A stretch of DNA of 55,578 nt from Rhizobacter sp. (lineage in GTDB: Bacteria > Pseudomonadota > Gammaproteobacteria > Burkholderiales > Burkholderiaceae_C). The translations under genes and the position numbers were made by a program. Positions 54,721 through 55,578 of the stretch are shown here, piece by piece (position 1 is the stretch's first letter; each line of letters opens with the position of its first letter). Location: NCBI GenBank assembly GCA_025355545.1, contig JANXZN010000212.1, forward strand, positions 1 through 55,578, written 5' to 3'. Below the pieces are notes generated by a model. That model worked only from the letters and a program-made list of their open reading frames with translations. It was not told the DNA's origin and did no database searches.

Positions 54721-55578
54721 ATGAGACCCAGCTTCGACGAGATGCGCGCCGACGCCAACACGGTGCGCGAGCATTATCGCGGCTACGATCGCTGGCTCTC
54801 GCTGCAGCCGAACGACGTGATGCTGTCCCGGCGCGAGGAGGCCGAGGTCATCTTCCGCAGGGTCGGCATCACCTTCGCGGTGTACGGCGCGAAGGACGAA
54901 GACGGCCACGGCAACGAGCGCCTGATCCCGTTCGACCTGATCCCGCGCGTGATCCCGGCGCACGAGTGGGCCGAGATGGAAAAGGGCCTGGCGCAGCGCG
55001 TCGCGGCACTGAACCGATTCATCCACGACGTCTACCACGACCAGGAGATCATCAAGGCCGGCCACGTGCCGGCCGAGCAGCTCCTGCAGAACGCGCAGTT
55101 CCGGCCCGAGATGATGGGCGTCGACGTGCCGGGCGGCGTCTACTCGCATATCTCGGGCATCGACATCATTCGCGCCGCGAACGCCGACGGCAGCGGCAGC
55201 TATTACGTGCTCGAGGACAACCTGCGCGTGCCCAGCGGCGTGAGCTACATGCTCGAGGACCGCAAGATGATGATGCGGCTGTTCCCGGAGCTGTTCAGCC
55301 AGCACCGCGTCGCGCCGGTCGCGCACTATCCCGACTTGCTGCTCGAGACCTTGCGTTCGGTCGCGCCGGCGTCGGTCAACGAGCCGACCGTCGTCGTGCT
55401 CACGCCGGGCATGCACAACAGCGCGTATTTCGAGCACGCGTTCCTGGCGCAGCAGATGGGCATCGAGCTGGTCGAGGGGCAGGACCTGTTCGTCAAGGAC
55501 AACTTCGTCTACATGCGCACGACGCAGGGCCCGAAGCGCGTCGACGTGATCTACCGCAGAGTCGACGACGACTTCCTC
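54721..55578 (+). CDS. Circularly permuted type 2 ATP-grasp protein (partial, runs off window end)
   Basis: SLQPNDVMLSRREEAEVIFRRVGITFAVYG...IPFDLIPRVIPAHEWAEMEKGLAQRVAALNRFIHDVYHDQEIIKAGHVPAEQLLQNAQFRPEMMGV...YYVLEDNLRVPSGVSYMLEDRKMMMRLFPELF. Confidence 0.93.
   Translation, partial: MRPSFDEMRADANTVREHYRGYDRWLSLQPNDVMLSRREEAEVIFRRVGITFAVYGAKDEDGHGNERLIPFDLIPRVIPAHEWAEMEKGLAQRVAALNRFIHDVYHDQEIIKAGHVPAEQLLQNAQFRPEMMGVDVPGGVYSHISGIDIIRAANADGSGSYYVLEDNLRVPSGVSYMLEDRKMMMRLFPELFSQHRVAPVAHYPDLLLETLRSVAPASVNEPTVVVLTPGMHNSAYFEHAFLAQQMGIELVEGQDLFVKDNFVYMRTTQGPKRVDVIYRRVDDDFL

Overview
GC-rich window of betaproteobacterial (Burkholderiales-like, inferred) character. Housekeeping genes flank one large accessory locus. 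From left to right: dapA (partial, -), a SAM methyltransferase (-), an aldo/keto reductase (-) and parE (+). Next comes a tightly spaced + strand cluster: SapC family protein, GAF-domain HlyD-like adaptor, PqqD-like/M50 protease/HlyD-like fusion, a short SecA-like ATPase and a third HlyD-like adaptor. It is followed by one uninterrupted 31.8-kb ORF (10,608 aa) encoding a giant repeat protein with an N-terminal LEPR-XLL-type motif (MEPRILLSADP), Ala/Gly/Val-rich beta-helix-like repeats, Calx-beta-like modules, RTX-type GGxGxDxxx repeats, two LamG-like segments and a C-terminal metzincin motif (HELGHAMGFAHS). Downstream are a GNAT acetyltransferase, an acyl-CoA ligase, an AbrB/VapB-VapC-type toxin-antitoxin pair, parC, a pyridoxamine-phosphate-oxidase-like protein, a transglutaminase-like protein, dsbB (-), a RidA family gene (-), comEC and a partial circularly permuted ATP-grasp gene. 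The best candidate for an undescribed system is the SapC / three HlyD-like adaptors / M50 / mini-SecA cluster joined to the giant protein. I propose it is a dedicated export and surface-display machine; it has no recognisable ABC exporter or TolC in the window. The locus lies between parE and parC. No rRNA, tRNA, CRISPR array, IS element or prophage was recognised. All family calls are from reading the sequence; no searches were run.
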